A stretch of DNA of 64,000 nt, taken from Lanius collurio (Eukaryota > Chordata > Aves > Passeriformes > Laniidae). The notes beneath the pieces are model-generated. The model did not search any database, was not told the DNA's origin, and saw only the letters and a list, made by a program, of their open reading frames with translations. The stretch is taken from contig JACBWW010000045.1 of NCBI GenBank assembly GCA_020086605.1, positions 1,691,808-1,755,807 on the forward strand, in the 5' to 3' direction. Positions 37,001-49,000 of this stretch are shown in pieces (the first letter of the stretch is position 1; every line of letters begins with the position of its first letter). The position numbers and the translations under genes are program-made.

Positions 37001-40000
37001 TCGGGCTGTCCTGGATGGGGCTGGGGAGGCCGTGGGGGCTGCGGGCAGGTTCTGCTCATCCCCAACGATGCTGAGGTTGCTGAGGTGCGCTGGGGCTTTG
37101 GGTCCTTTCTGAAAACTGGCGTGTGAGTCAAAAACTAGTAGTCATAAAAATAGATGGGTGAAGTTCTAGAAGGGTGTGAGCTGATTGATTGACCACAAAC
37201 ACCTCAGCCAGCAGCAGTGAGGGAGAGCTTTGCTGAGGCAAAGGCCTCCTCAGAAACACCAGTGGGGCAACTGCTGCACACTGCTGAGACTGGAAAAGAG
37301 TGTTTGCTTGGGAAAAGACGAGCATTTTAGAGTATTTTTCTGAAAGACGCAGCGCTGACTGCTGGGGATGGCTCCGCTGCTGTGCACAGCTACTGTGGTG
37401 GGGGTTTGGCCAGGGAGGTTCCTCCCTGTGTGATCGCAGTGGGTATTCCAGAATGACTGTATTTAGGGCAAAGTGTTCTTACTATTGCCCCTGGGAAGCA
37501 CTGAGCCCAGGCTGGAGCCTTTGCCAGCCCTGGCATCAGCTCACCATCAGGAGGGGATCTGCCACCCATGAGCAGCCCCATCCTCACCATATCTGGCTGT
37601 GAGCACCAGCAAGGCTGTTGTGCAGTTGGGGCCAGATGAGAAAACCCCAAGCAGGTCTTGCTGTGACAAATCTTTTCCTTACAGAGGGGCTTTCTCATGG
37701 AAGGGAAGCTGGAACAAACATGCCCATTCTTGCCAAAGGCGCTGCTCTGCCAGTAACTGGCCTCTGTTTCCTACTGCAAGCTGCTGGTGTCTGGAATTGG
37801 GGCTTCCTGCTGCCTGCTGACCCCTGGGCTTCTCCTTGGCCTGACCCTGGGAGCTGTTCCTCTGCTCCTGACCCTGCTGTCGGCAGCCACCGCTCCGGCT
37901 CCGGTGTGCTCGGCGTCAGAACTTCCCGTGAGCCGGAATAGCTGTGGCAGGGTTGTGAGCTCCTGTGCCTGTAAATCCCTCGGAAGGACGGGAAGTGCTT
38001 GCTTAATTAACCAAGATGAGGAAGAGTTGTTTGAACCATCTCTGGGAAGTGTTTCACCTGGCTTACAGCAAAGGTCTTGGATTTGGGACTGTCTTTTGGC
38101 CACGGAGCAGCCCAGATCCCTTCATGCATTCTTGGATCCTTCCCGATCCAGGCTGTCCGCTGTGCCCTGCCTTGGCTCCTCAGAAATGCTGTTTTTTACA
38201 TAAATGGCCCCATTTTGGTCTATGCCCAGGTGCAGTGTGGGCTTGGCTGTGGGAAAGGGCACAGGCAGACCTGGCTGTGCTGGGTTCTCCAGTGGGAGGC
38301 AGACAGATGGGACCATGTAAGCTGACTCTGCCATTCCCATGATTGGTCTTCCATTGGGATTCGGCATCTTGACTGCCAGGCCAGTGCAAGAGCCTCTAAT
38401 ATTGCTTGAGGCCAGATTTGCATCCTGTTTTATAATATTCCCTGACATTCCCCACATTCCTGGCAAGGAAACTTCTGTTTTTTTAAAAATGTTCCTTTTG
38501 TCTCTTTGAAAAACTGTGACACCCTTTAAGACTTCTTCAAAATGTCGATGTCCTGCTGTCCTGGCACCTCCTGTTAGCTCTGTAAAGCACGGGCAGCCTT
38601 GAGTTTCAACTCCAGCCCCAACAATGTCTCCTTCCAGTTGGGAGAAAGGGAAAAAAGGACAAGGTAGGCCATGTGCTCCTGTTTGACTCAGTGACCTCCC
38701 TAAGCCTGATGTCCCTGCTGTGTTTGCCCCCCTGTCTGCAGGTTTCACTGCCCCCCATGTCTTTGGGGTGATAGTTGGCCTAAGCTTCCATTGCTGCCAC
38801 AGCCTGTCAGGACAGCGAGGTCTGACAGACTGGGGTCCCCCTGGGGCCTGGGTCTGCAGGGTCTGACCTGCCAGGTGTGAGCTGAGGGCAGGCAGGATGG
38901 TTTCCAACGTTGTATCCCTGGACAGGGATGAGAGACTGGGAATCAGGAGCAAGGTGAGACAATGCTCAGCTGCAGGGATCTCGCAGCTCACTCTGGGAAT
39001 GATTTGTGCCAAAGCACTGGTTTGGGAAGTGCAGGCACAGGGAATGTGGTTTTCACTGTGGACACTAATCCTGTGTCAACCACAGCTTCTTGCTTGGACC
39101 GTGCTGACCTCTGCTTTGGGCTGAGATGTGAGCTGAGTCCTGCTGCATGGGGAAGAAGCGTTCCCAGGGCAGGTGGAGCACACTGGGCTCAGCACAAACC
39201 AGAAGTTTGTAGGGAATTGAGCAATTTAGTCTGGATATCTTAGATTGCAGGACTCCTCCTGTTCTTGTCCCTGAACCATCTTTTCGAGCTTTTATAGTCT
39301 TTGGTATCTTGAGGGACTGGGAAATGTATGATGGCTCAACCTTGGCTGTCTGTTTTCCCATCCCTTGCACACTGAGTGTGCTGGCAGCCCCTGCTGTTGG
39401 CCAACAGCTGCCCGAGAGGAGCCTCAGCTGGGGCTCACAGCCAGTGGTTGACGTCTGATGATGAGAGGGTGTTTTGGGGAGTCCATCGCTCTCCTCCCTC
39501 CCGGTGTACCGCCGGACAGTGGCAAACTCCCCACCGGCCCCGCTCCCAGGAGCCGGCACGGTGCCGCCCTGCGGGACACTTGGCTCTCAGCCCTCATCTC
39601 TCCGTTGGAAGGGGAAGCTGCAGCTCACCTGGCTGGGCCGGGGTCCCGCGCTGGGCAGGACAGCCCCGGCTGCCCGTGCTGTAGCGGGGCTGGGAGCGGT
39701 ACCGGATGGAGCCCTCCCCGCCGCTCCCACCCCCGCCGCGGCGCTCAGCCCTGCGGGGCCGGGATGTCCTGTTTGCCGGGGACACGTCGGCTCGGCTCGG
39801 CACGGCACAGCCCCGCGGGGGAAAACTGCAGCTCTGCCATGGAGTGCCTGTGGGAAGGTCTCTTGCCGCCAGTGGACAGTGCCGGGTGGCTGAGGACGGC
39901 ATGAAGGAGGCTGGAGGTCATGCTGATACTTTTTTCTGCGTTTAATCCACGTTTCCAATGAACAAAGCCGGGATTAACAGCTCCTGCCATGGTGAGTCTG

Positions 40001-43000
40001 CTCGTGTCCCAGCTTTGTGTTTGGATTGGGAAGCTCCAGCCAGCAAACGCTCTCGGGGGAGGTGGGAAAAGCTGTAACTTACCTTTTTTCTTGTTAGAAA
40101 TTTCTTGGAAGCAGCGTTTCCTGTGCAGCAGGGCGGTTTGCTCTGGCTTTTACACAGCGGGGCGAGTGCAGGGTTCAGAGATGTCGCTTGTGTTGTTGTT
40201 AAGTTGTTGGGGTTTTTTTTTTTTAATCTTTTCTTGAAAACCAGAATTTCCTTCACCGTTTTTTCCCTGGAGTGCTCTGCAGCTGCCGCCCTGCGGGAGC
40301 GTGTGCCCGGAGCGGGGTGGCAGTGGGGCGTGCAGGGAGCCCTGGTGGGGCACGGCGCTGGCACCGGGGATGCGGCTGAGCGGGGCAGGGATGAGAGAGG
40401 GGCGCTGGCAGTGACAGAGCACGGGCCGGCCTCAGTCACGGCGCGTGGAGCTTTTCCTTCCCCGCTCTGCTCCCCGCTGAAGAGACCTGCAGCCCGGGCA
40501 ATATTTGGGGTTATTTCTGCCGGAGCCAGCCAAGCCGGTGGGAGCGCGGGGAGCGCCGTGTGCCAGCTCCTCCTGATCTCCGATTGTTTCCTGAGCCCGA
40601 GCCAAAATCCCTTTATGAGTCCGGCGCCCGCTCCTGCCAGGCAGTGAGGGCAGCAGCCGGCATGGCCAGGGGTGTGATGGTGCTGGTGCCAGCCGTGCTC
40701 TGGGATGTGGCAACACCTGCTGAAACCAATTCACTGATATAAAAGCAGTTTTCAGAAGGAGGAGAGAGAAGGGAGCAGGATCTGGAGCTGTGGAGTGGGG
40801 GTGGAAATGCCCCTGGAGATGCGGTGAGCAGTGCCCGAGTGGTGCCGGTGGGTGTGGGGTGCAGCAAAAGGGGGTCCCGATGGGAGACACCTGTGAGCTG
40901 GTGACAGCCCTGCCCCGGTGCACACAGACCTGCATCCCCCTGACAAATGTCCCATGGCTGCGTTTGGAACTCGCAGTCTGGGTAATGCCTCCATCTGTGG
41001 CTGTGCTGGGAGGGGTCCCTGCACGGACGGGGGTTCTGTGCCTGCACCTCCCGCGGGCTGAGGAAGGGCCTTGTGCTCGGCTGCACATCCAGGACTCCTT
41101 GGGGTTAAACTCCTGAATTCGGCAGATCTTTCTGATGTGGGATTGGATTTTGGGAGTTTAGCAAGGAGCACATGCAGGCACCTGTACTTCCCCCGGGTGG
41201 CAGGGACGGGTCAATAAACCAAGGCTGAGGCTGGTGGGGAAGGAGGCAGGATCTTGTGCAGAGTTGGGAAATACTTGATTTGGGGTTATTTTTGTATTGC
41301 AGCCTTTAAGAAGGGAAGAAGAGAGCTCTAAAGTAACCCTTCATGCCTCTGCTGCAAGTTCAGTGCCTGCATCTTCCTGTGAGGGCTTGTGCCCATGCCA
41401 GGGCTGTGGCAGTGGCCACCAGCTGGGTGTGACAGCCGTGGTTGTCTTTGGGAGCGTGTAGGGCTCCCACCAAAGCTGCTGGAGCCTGAGCATTCTTCAG
41501 CCAGGAATGGGGTTGGTTTGTGATTCTTTACAACATGGAAAAAGCTGCAGCAAGACCACAAGGGAATTCTACTCCATGGGTTCCTCTGGTAACCCACGTG
41601 TTTATGCTAAATAAATGCATAAAAGTAGGAGGGAATTCCCTCGTGTATTAAGGAAGTAACTGCTTTTTAGTGCCTGGATTTAGCAGTGGGAGCTGGGGGT
41701 CGTTCCTCGGCGTGGGAAGCAGGAGAGCAGCTGCAGCAGGTTACATCCATGGGAGATGCAAATGCTCCAATGGGTGATTGGAGCTGAGAGCTCCCTGCAG
41801 AGCCAGAGCTGCTGCTGGTTCTGTTTCTTTAGCAGAACTGTTGGTGTTTTCCTTTGACTTGGCCTTCCTTGGCCTCTGGTGGTGGCTGGTGTTGGGTGTC
41901 GTGCAGCCTGGGGTGAGAGTGCTGTGCCACCAGCAGTACTCCAGACGTTGACCTCAGTCCATGCTGGCTTTAATGCTCTTCCTGGTGGTGAAAACTGGAC
42001 TTTTACTGTTGTCCGTGTAAAGAAACGTGAGATGTGATCACTCTTCATGGGGAGGTGCAGCCTGGCTGGCACCTGTGGTGGGTGATGGATGCTGTGCCCA
42101 GCGCTGCTGAAGCTCTGGCACTGCTGGCTGCCCTCGGAGCGACGGCGTCCGCTTGTCCAAACAAAGTGCGTGTGAGATCCATGGGATGGTCAACAGGAAA
42201 ACAGTGCAATTTTAGAAAGGGTGGACTGCAGGATGGGCAAGACGGATTAATTTTCTTCAGTATCCAAGTAGCTGTTTTCATCTTGCTCCTTGTGGTTGTC
42301 TCATGCCTGGAAGGGTCCAAGGCCAGGTTGGACGGGGCTTGGAGCAACCTGGGCTAGTGAAAGGTGTCCCTGCCAATGGCAGAGGGCCAGAATGAGATGA
42401 TCTCTAAAGTCCCTTCCAACCCAAGCTATTTTGGGATTCTCTTCTGGATTTCTCTTTCTGGGTTGAGCAAACACCAAAGAGGAGACAGGAACTTCACCCC
42501 AAGCCTAGATCTGACAGTAGTGGCTGGTGGCTGCACTGGCACTGACAGACCTTCTTGAGGTGATGCATGGGGTGGGCTGGAGCCAGAGACTCTCTCTGCT
42601 CTGAACTTGCTTTACCATTGCCTTTACAGAGATGAAACCCCAGGTTCCTGCTGGGCTTCCCCTCAGACATGGGGGGGTTGCTGCTGTGTGCTCCTGGCAC
42701 AGTGGGACAGTCCTGCCCTCTCTGTTGCTCCTCTGGGGTCAGAGCAGCTGCAGAAATGCAGGTGGGGGAGGCAAGGACGGATCAGGGTCCTCACCTTCCT
42801 GGCCCTTTGTTTCTGTTCCTCTCTCTTTCCATCCCCTTTTCCCCCCAGACATCTGCTCTGCAGCTGCAGCCCGAGCAGTGGGATGTGTAACCCCTGAGCT
42901 GCTGCAGCGCTCCTGCTCCCAAGTGCTCTGGAGCTGCTGGGAGGTGTCCTGTAGGCCAAAGGGGCTGCAGGACTCTGAGGGGCTGCCTGGGGGAGCAGGA

Positions 43001-46000
43001 ACCTGTAATAGGCTGTAGGACACTCCTGTAGCCATCACAGCAGTGCCAGTGGATGCTGACTTGGGCTCTGCCACCCCACTGTGTCCTGCTGTCGATGTCC
43101 ATCAGGCAGCATGTCCCAGACCCTCTGGATCCTTCCCTCTTGGTGCATCCCATGCCCCTCAGTGTGGCTGTCCCCTGTTCAACCCTGCCCTGTGGGATCT
43201 GTGAAATTGTTGGTGTGAAGAAGGGACTTGGGTTAGTGGTGGCGTTGGCAGTGCTGGACTCCATCTGAGAGCTTTCCCAGCTTAAACCGTTCCATGATTC
43301 CAATGAGGATCCAATGAGGATCCTAAGCCTCATTTGTTTGTGGCTAATGTGTCTGCTTCAGTGCTTCCTTCTCATCTTTATTAAAGACAGCACTGGCTGA
43401 AAACCTGAATTTAGGTTGTTCTGAGGGATGTTTGTGGAAGCAGAAGTGTTCCCTGTGCAGATTGGGCCCAGCTCCTCTCCCAGGTGCCAGCCTGCGAGGG
43501 CAGGAGCTGCTTTTGGCTGAGCAGCATCTCCTGGGTTTCGTGGCGGCTGCGTTCCTGCGTTGTGCAGCACAAAGCTCTGCACACTGTGCGTGCAAAGTGC
43601 TGGCTGAGCTTTTAGAACAGAATAAACCAGACCTGAGGCTGCTGTTGGGCTCGTTTGAGGGGAGGAAACAAGAGCTGCCACATCCAGCTGATAAGGGTGG
43701 TCACACACAGCCCTGGAGCCCAGCCGAGGGATGAGCGGGCAGAGATAAGGCAGGGGAGTGCTCTGGGGGGCTGTGACCGTGCTGCTGGGGGTTTCCATGC
43801 CCACCCGGCATGGATTATGATCCAGATCTAATCCAGATATCCAACAGATACACTCTCCCTGCCCCATGGGGGCCAGAGAGGTTTCTGTCTGGGTTGTACC
43901 AGCCAGTGCTTACAGATATCATCCAGCAATTCCCATGCAGCCTCTAGGATCATATTTACCAGTTGGTGTCCCTTGTGTTCTGCACCACACAGCAGGTGTC
44001 TGGGACAGGAGTGGGGTGACAGAGGGCTCTGGTGCTATACCCCCTGCCAGGTGCCATCCCCAGGGAGCAATGCCCTCAGACATTTCAGGGCTGGAGGTGG
44101 AGGAGGCATTTGAGCAATTCCTGGTTGGTGACATAGCAAGGAGCAGTTCCCAAAGCTTATGAGACCTGTTTACTGTGTGAAGGTTAATTATGGAAACGCG
44201 CCATGTCTGGGACAACATCCAGCAGCATTCCTCATTCCTGTCCGTGTGCCCTGTCCCTGTCTGTGCTGGCAGCTCCAGAACCTCTGCACTTCGCTGAGTG
44301 GAGCTGGAAGCAGGAGGTGCCCGTGGCTGGGAGATGCCCCTGGCTGTGTGGGGCTCTGCGTGCTCCTGCCCCAAGAGCCCAGCTGGGTGGGCAGTGAGTC
44401 CCAGCTGTGCCCAGTGCCAGGAGGGCAGCGTGGAGGCTTCCTCCAAAGCCCACTGGGAGGGTCTGGGATTGGCCCTTGGCTTCTGTGAGGGTGATGTCCC
44501 GTTCAGGGAGGCAGCTCTGATTTCTTCAGGTAGAGTCAGTCCCTCTGTCCCTGGCCATGCCGGGCCCAGTACCTTCAGCATCAGTAGGATACACCTTTCC
44601 CATGGCACACCTGCCTCAGCTCCTGTTCTCAAGCAGTGAAGGCACATCCCCCTGGTTCAGGAGAGGGGTTGGGACTTCCTGTCATTCCTGTAAAAAGCCG
44701 GCAAGAAACTTCTGCTTACAGCCAGGAAGGGAAGTCCCTGTTGTAGGCAGTTTTATTTTGAGCTGGGATGGAAAGAAATCACACCAAAATGAAAGAAAAA
44801 AGAGCAATTTTCTCCCCCTGATGCTGGGGTTGAAGCTTCCGCTGCAGTGCCAGGCAGCTGCTTCCAGCTTTCCATGAGGTAACGTGTGAGCAATTTTGTG
44901 GCGGGGTTTTCTCCTCGCACATTAATTGGCTGTGTGGGACGTTTTATGGGGATTTGGAACCTTGCTGTGGGAAGCTGGGAGCCTGGCCTGAGACTTCTCC
45001 TCCTTAGTTTTGATTGTTGAAGTGAAAGTGCAGAACTGAGGTTCTGGGAAGTGACTTTCCTGCCTGGAATTCTGCTGGCCTCCAGTGTTCCAGGTTGCTA
45101 ATTTTAGAGCTTTTATGGAATGTCCCAGGCTTTCCCCTGTCCATGCTTGTTCCAGGGTGGGGTGGATGGAGCACCAAAATCACTGTAGAGAGAGTTGTCA
45201 GGCTCCAGACACCCACAGCCAGGAGCCATTCCTGCTGGAGCCGCCAGTGATGCCACAGTGCAGTGACTGCAGGAAGGGGATTGGGGAATTTTGTCCTTTT
45301 TTTCCACTTCAGTGTTGATTTTAATCCTTTTTTTCTGGCACAATGGGAGCCTCTTCTCTTCCTTTGTTTTTGATTTCCATCCCTTGCTGGGGGTGTTGAG
45401 GGGTCAGGATTCCCTGGCTAGAGGGAGCTGGACCTCAGGGCATGTCTGATGGACCATGGTGACACTTGGGTTGCAGTCACTGCCCCTTGCTGGGTGCAGG
45501 GGATGGCAGAGCAGCTGTGGATGCCTTTTCCTTGGGAAATACCATCCAACCTCAACAGCTGCTAGACAAGGGCAGAGGCTTTGCTGGGGGGGGTTCTCTG
45601 GTGGATTGTGCACCATTGGGAGCTTTTTCCACTGAGGGTGTTGGTGCTGGTTTCCCCTGTGGGGGTGTCCAGGTGTTTGCTGAGGACTCATCTCCCACAG
45701 AGAGCTTCCTCTGGAGTATGAAACATAATGGGACTGCTGGCCTACCTTCCCTGCCTGCAGTCAGGAAGCTGGTGGGATTTATCCCTTTGTTTGTCAGGGA
45801 TGCATGGACTCTGCCAGTACCCTGTGCCTGCTCATCCTGCTATGCAGCTGAATGGGATGATTTCTGCACCATTTAAACTGCAGATCTCAAAGATGCTGAG
45901 TTGCTATGCTCCTGGAAATTGTCTTCTGACCAGTGGAGGCAAGGAAATCCTCTTTGTGCCCTGCTGAGGGTGTGTGTGTATTGTTTGATGAGCCTATATT

Positions 46001-49000
46001 AGACATCAGAGAATCCTGGAGATGTTGGAAACCCGTCTCTGTCACTGCTGCCTGGGGCTCAGGCTGAGCTGGGTGGGAAGTGGAGGGTCTCTGGGCAGCA
46101 ATCCCTGGGGTCAGGCTGCATTCCCAGTGGAGGCTGCAGCCAGGGATGTGTGCTGGCCTCAGGTCCCATCACCCTGCCCTGTCTGTGAGGCTCCTGAGAG
46201 GTGACAGGGAGGGCTGGGAACACGGCTGGAATGGGTGACCCTGTGCCCAGTGTCCAGCCATGCCCCACGGCAGGAGTGTTTGCCTGCCCGGCCTTTCCTG
46301 CACTTCCCTGGGAAAGCACGTCCATGGGAAGGGTGGGAAGAGGAGGAAGCTGGCTGCTGGCTTCTTCTGGGACAGGACACTTGGAAACCCTTTCTGTGAC
46401 AGCACTTCTACATGAGGAGGGCTCAGCTTGGGCTGTCAAAGCCCCCCCGGCTCTAGGGGCCTTCTCCCTGTTTGAGGGGCTCTGCGGGGATGCAGGACTT
46501 GACACAGTGGGCAGAGCCTGGGATCTGGCTCCCAAAGAGCTGAGGAGAGGTGCAGGCTCGGGGCCCTGGCCCCCTGCCAGCCTCTGCGTGGGGGAGGCGG
46601 CGGAGGGAAGGAAATGTCATGCTCTGACTCTGCGTTTCCACCAGGATGAGCCGTGGCCGAGCCCAGTCCTGTGCAGAGCATCCTGCTGCAGCCCTGGCTG
46701 CTCACGGCTGCTCCTGGCCTGACACCTCCACACTGGGTGTCACCAGGCTCCGGTGTGGCCCCAGTCGGTGCCAGGGCACCAGCTGAGCCCTGCTGTGGGC
46801 AGGGGTAAGCTCTGCCACAGCCCTGCTCCTGCTGCCCTCTGTGAGACCCATCCCTGGGGCAGGATCCATGGCACAGGTGGGAGGTTGGTGTTTTTGTTCA
46901 TGGCTAGGGGCACACAGAGCTGTGTTTGCTGGCTGGGATTGGCCCCATGGAGTTTCCATTGGGAGCGAAGGGGGAGCAGAGTCAAGCAGGAGCGGGAGCT
47001 GGCGGGTCCGTTGGCAGGGGCTGTGGGAAATGCCTGTCTCTGGGTCCTGCCCACCCCAGCAGTGTGGGAGGGATCTGCTTCCAGAGCTGGCATGGCCAAA
47101 GAGCATTCCCAGAGACCACCAGCCTTGGTGCCCTCCTGCTGGACAGATGCAGCCATGAGGTGCCCTCCCCATGGGGTGTTGGGTTCTTTGGGAGGGATGT
47201 GGTGCTCCACATAGACCAGCTGGCCTGGGATAGCTCCAGGGTTGAGTTCTCCACTGGGATTGCCCTGTTGAGGGCAGGAGGGGTCAGCCCTGGGTTTTGG
47301 CAGGACTCATGGCATGGCTAATGACAGCTGTGAGGTTTGGACCCAGATCCAAATGCTCATTCCAAAACTTATTCCCAAAACTTGCCAAGTATTTGGGTCC
47401 AGGGTTTTGGCTTGGTCCTGTCCTGAATTGAGCTGCTTATTTGGAGGGTTTTTTTCACTGCTGTAAACTTGGAATTGGGAATGCAAACTGTAGCCAGAGC
47501 TCTGGGCCGAGGCAGTGGGTGGATGGGGATGGAATCAGGGTATTCCAATGCTGGGTGGGTCTGGCCTCAGCCCATGCTGTGCTGGGTGGTGCCTCCAGGA
47601 GGGACAGGCCAGACCCTGATGCTGCCAAGGCATTTTCTACCCTTGAGGTCAAATGTTGTCACCCTCAGCAGTAGAAATGTCATGGGGCCAATGGGTGCTG
47701 ACACTTGGCAATGCCTTGCTGTGGCTGCAAGCGCTTTGGGCTGTTTTCCCTCAAGTTCTCTAAATTGGAAGAATTCCCCAGGAAATACTGCTGGCTGCTG
47801 ATGGCTGATCCCTGAGTGAGGGGTGGGAACCAGCTGGGTGAGGGGTGAGGAACCCCACCAGGGGTTTGGTTTAGTGCCCACTGGGATGAACACCAGCTTG
47901 AAGAAGAGGTGGGGAGGGCTGGGTGGTGGGAAGGAGATGGGGGGGAAGGGCTCCTTTGGCAGCCTTTTCCAAGGGATGTTTGCAGAAGTGCTCAGCCCCA
48001 AGCTTTGATGAGCTCTGAACTCGTGATTACAAGGAAGGATCTTCCTCTCCTGCCTGGCCAAGAACTGTGTTTGGTTTGGTGGGTTCAGAAACAAAATGTT
48101 TCATTGGAAGGTAAAACTGTGTCTTGTGGCCCTGTGTCATTCAGGTGGCATCACTGTCACCTCCTGCTCTTTGTCCAGTCCTGGCAGAGAGCTGCAGCTG
48201 AGCTGTGTCTGCCCAGGACCCTGCTGCTGGTGGGACCCCCAGATCTGCAGCCGTGCATCTCCTCTGCTCTGTGCATGTGGAATATGGGCTCGGTGTCAGG
48301 GCTCTGGGGGCAGTGGGCTGCGTTGTGGGGGCGTTGTTGGGATGCTCAGGCTGGTTCTTTGCTTTCTTCCAGAAATCGAAGCCAAAAAAGCATGTGACTG
48401 GCTGCGGGCAGCAGGATTCCCCCAGTATGCCCAGCTGTACGAAGGTGAGAGCTGCCTCCTGCCACTGACCCTGCTCTCTACCTGCTCAGAGCCTGTATCT
48501 CATCCAGATTCCAAGGGGACAGCGCCCACAGCTCCAGGGGGAGGAGGGGACAGAGGGATTGTTGACTTGATTATATGAGTGTGTAACACTTTGAGCCCTT
48601 GGCCATGGCCTGGAGAACCAGCCAGTTAACTTCCCTGCATTCCTGAACTTTTCCCCTTCAGGCAGTGCTCTGAGGAATCCTGGGGTGGCTGCTTTGGAGA
48701 AGGGCAGCCAGGCTTTGGAGGGCCATCAGCTCTGAAGTGGTTCAGGGAGTGTTTGCCATGGGTGGGAGTGTAGGGGCAGTGTAGATGATGTGGAGAGCGA
48801 GCATGTTCTCCCTCCTTCCGTCACTCGCCATTTCCACAACCCCTGCCCTTCCTGAGCGCTCAGCCAGCCCTGCCTGGAGCAGACCACGTCCCTGTGCCTC
48901 CCCGGGCACGGGGCATGGGCATTATGCAGCCGGCGTTCCTACTCCCAGCTCCTGAGGCAAGGTGGCTGTGGCGCCTGCCTCAGGCTCAGCTGTGTTGACT

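Larger units (their letters stand above)
18314..48372 (+). other. STARD8: STARD8 intron 2, ~30 kb
   Basis: This is a large first-region intron between the N-terminal exons and the SAM exon. Such introns commonly hold alternative promoters. It contains CpG-rich islands (~22.4-23.1, 25.35-25.65, 27.7-28.0, 39.5-39.8 and 40.3-40.7 kb), five CR1 fragments (27,235; 28,290; 35,085; 42,298; 43,215), and a candidate alternative first exon at 22,818. A long antisense open frame lies at 38,122-39,012. No independent gene was recognised in the rest. Confidence 0.7.

Noticed and set aside
40738..40745. TATAAAAG resembling a TATA box
   Set aside because: There is no phase-compatible exon or other promoter evidence downstream. 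A single motif of this kind is expected by chance.
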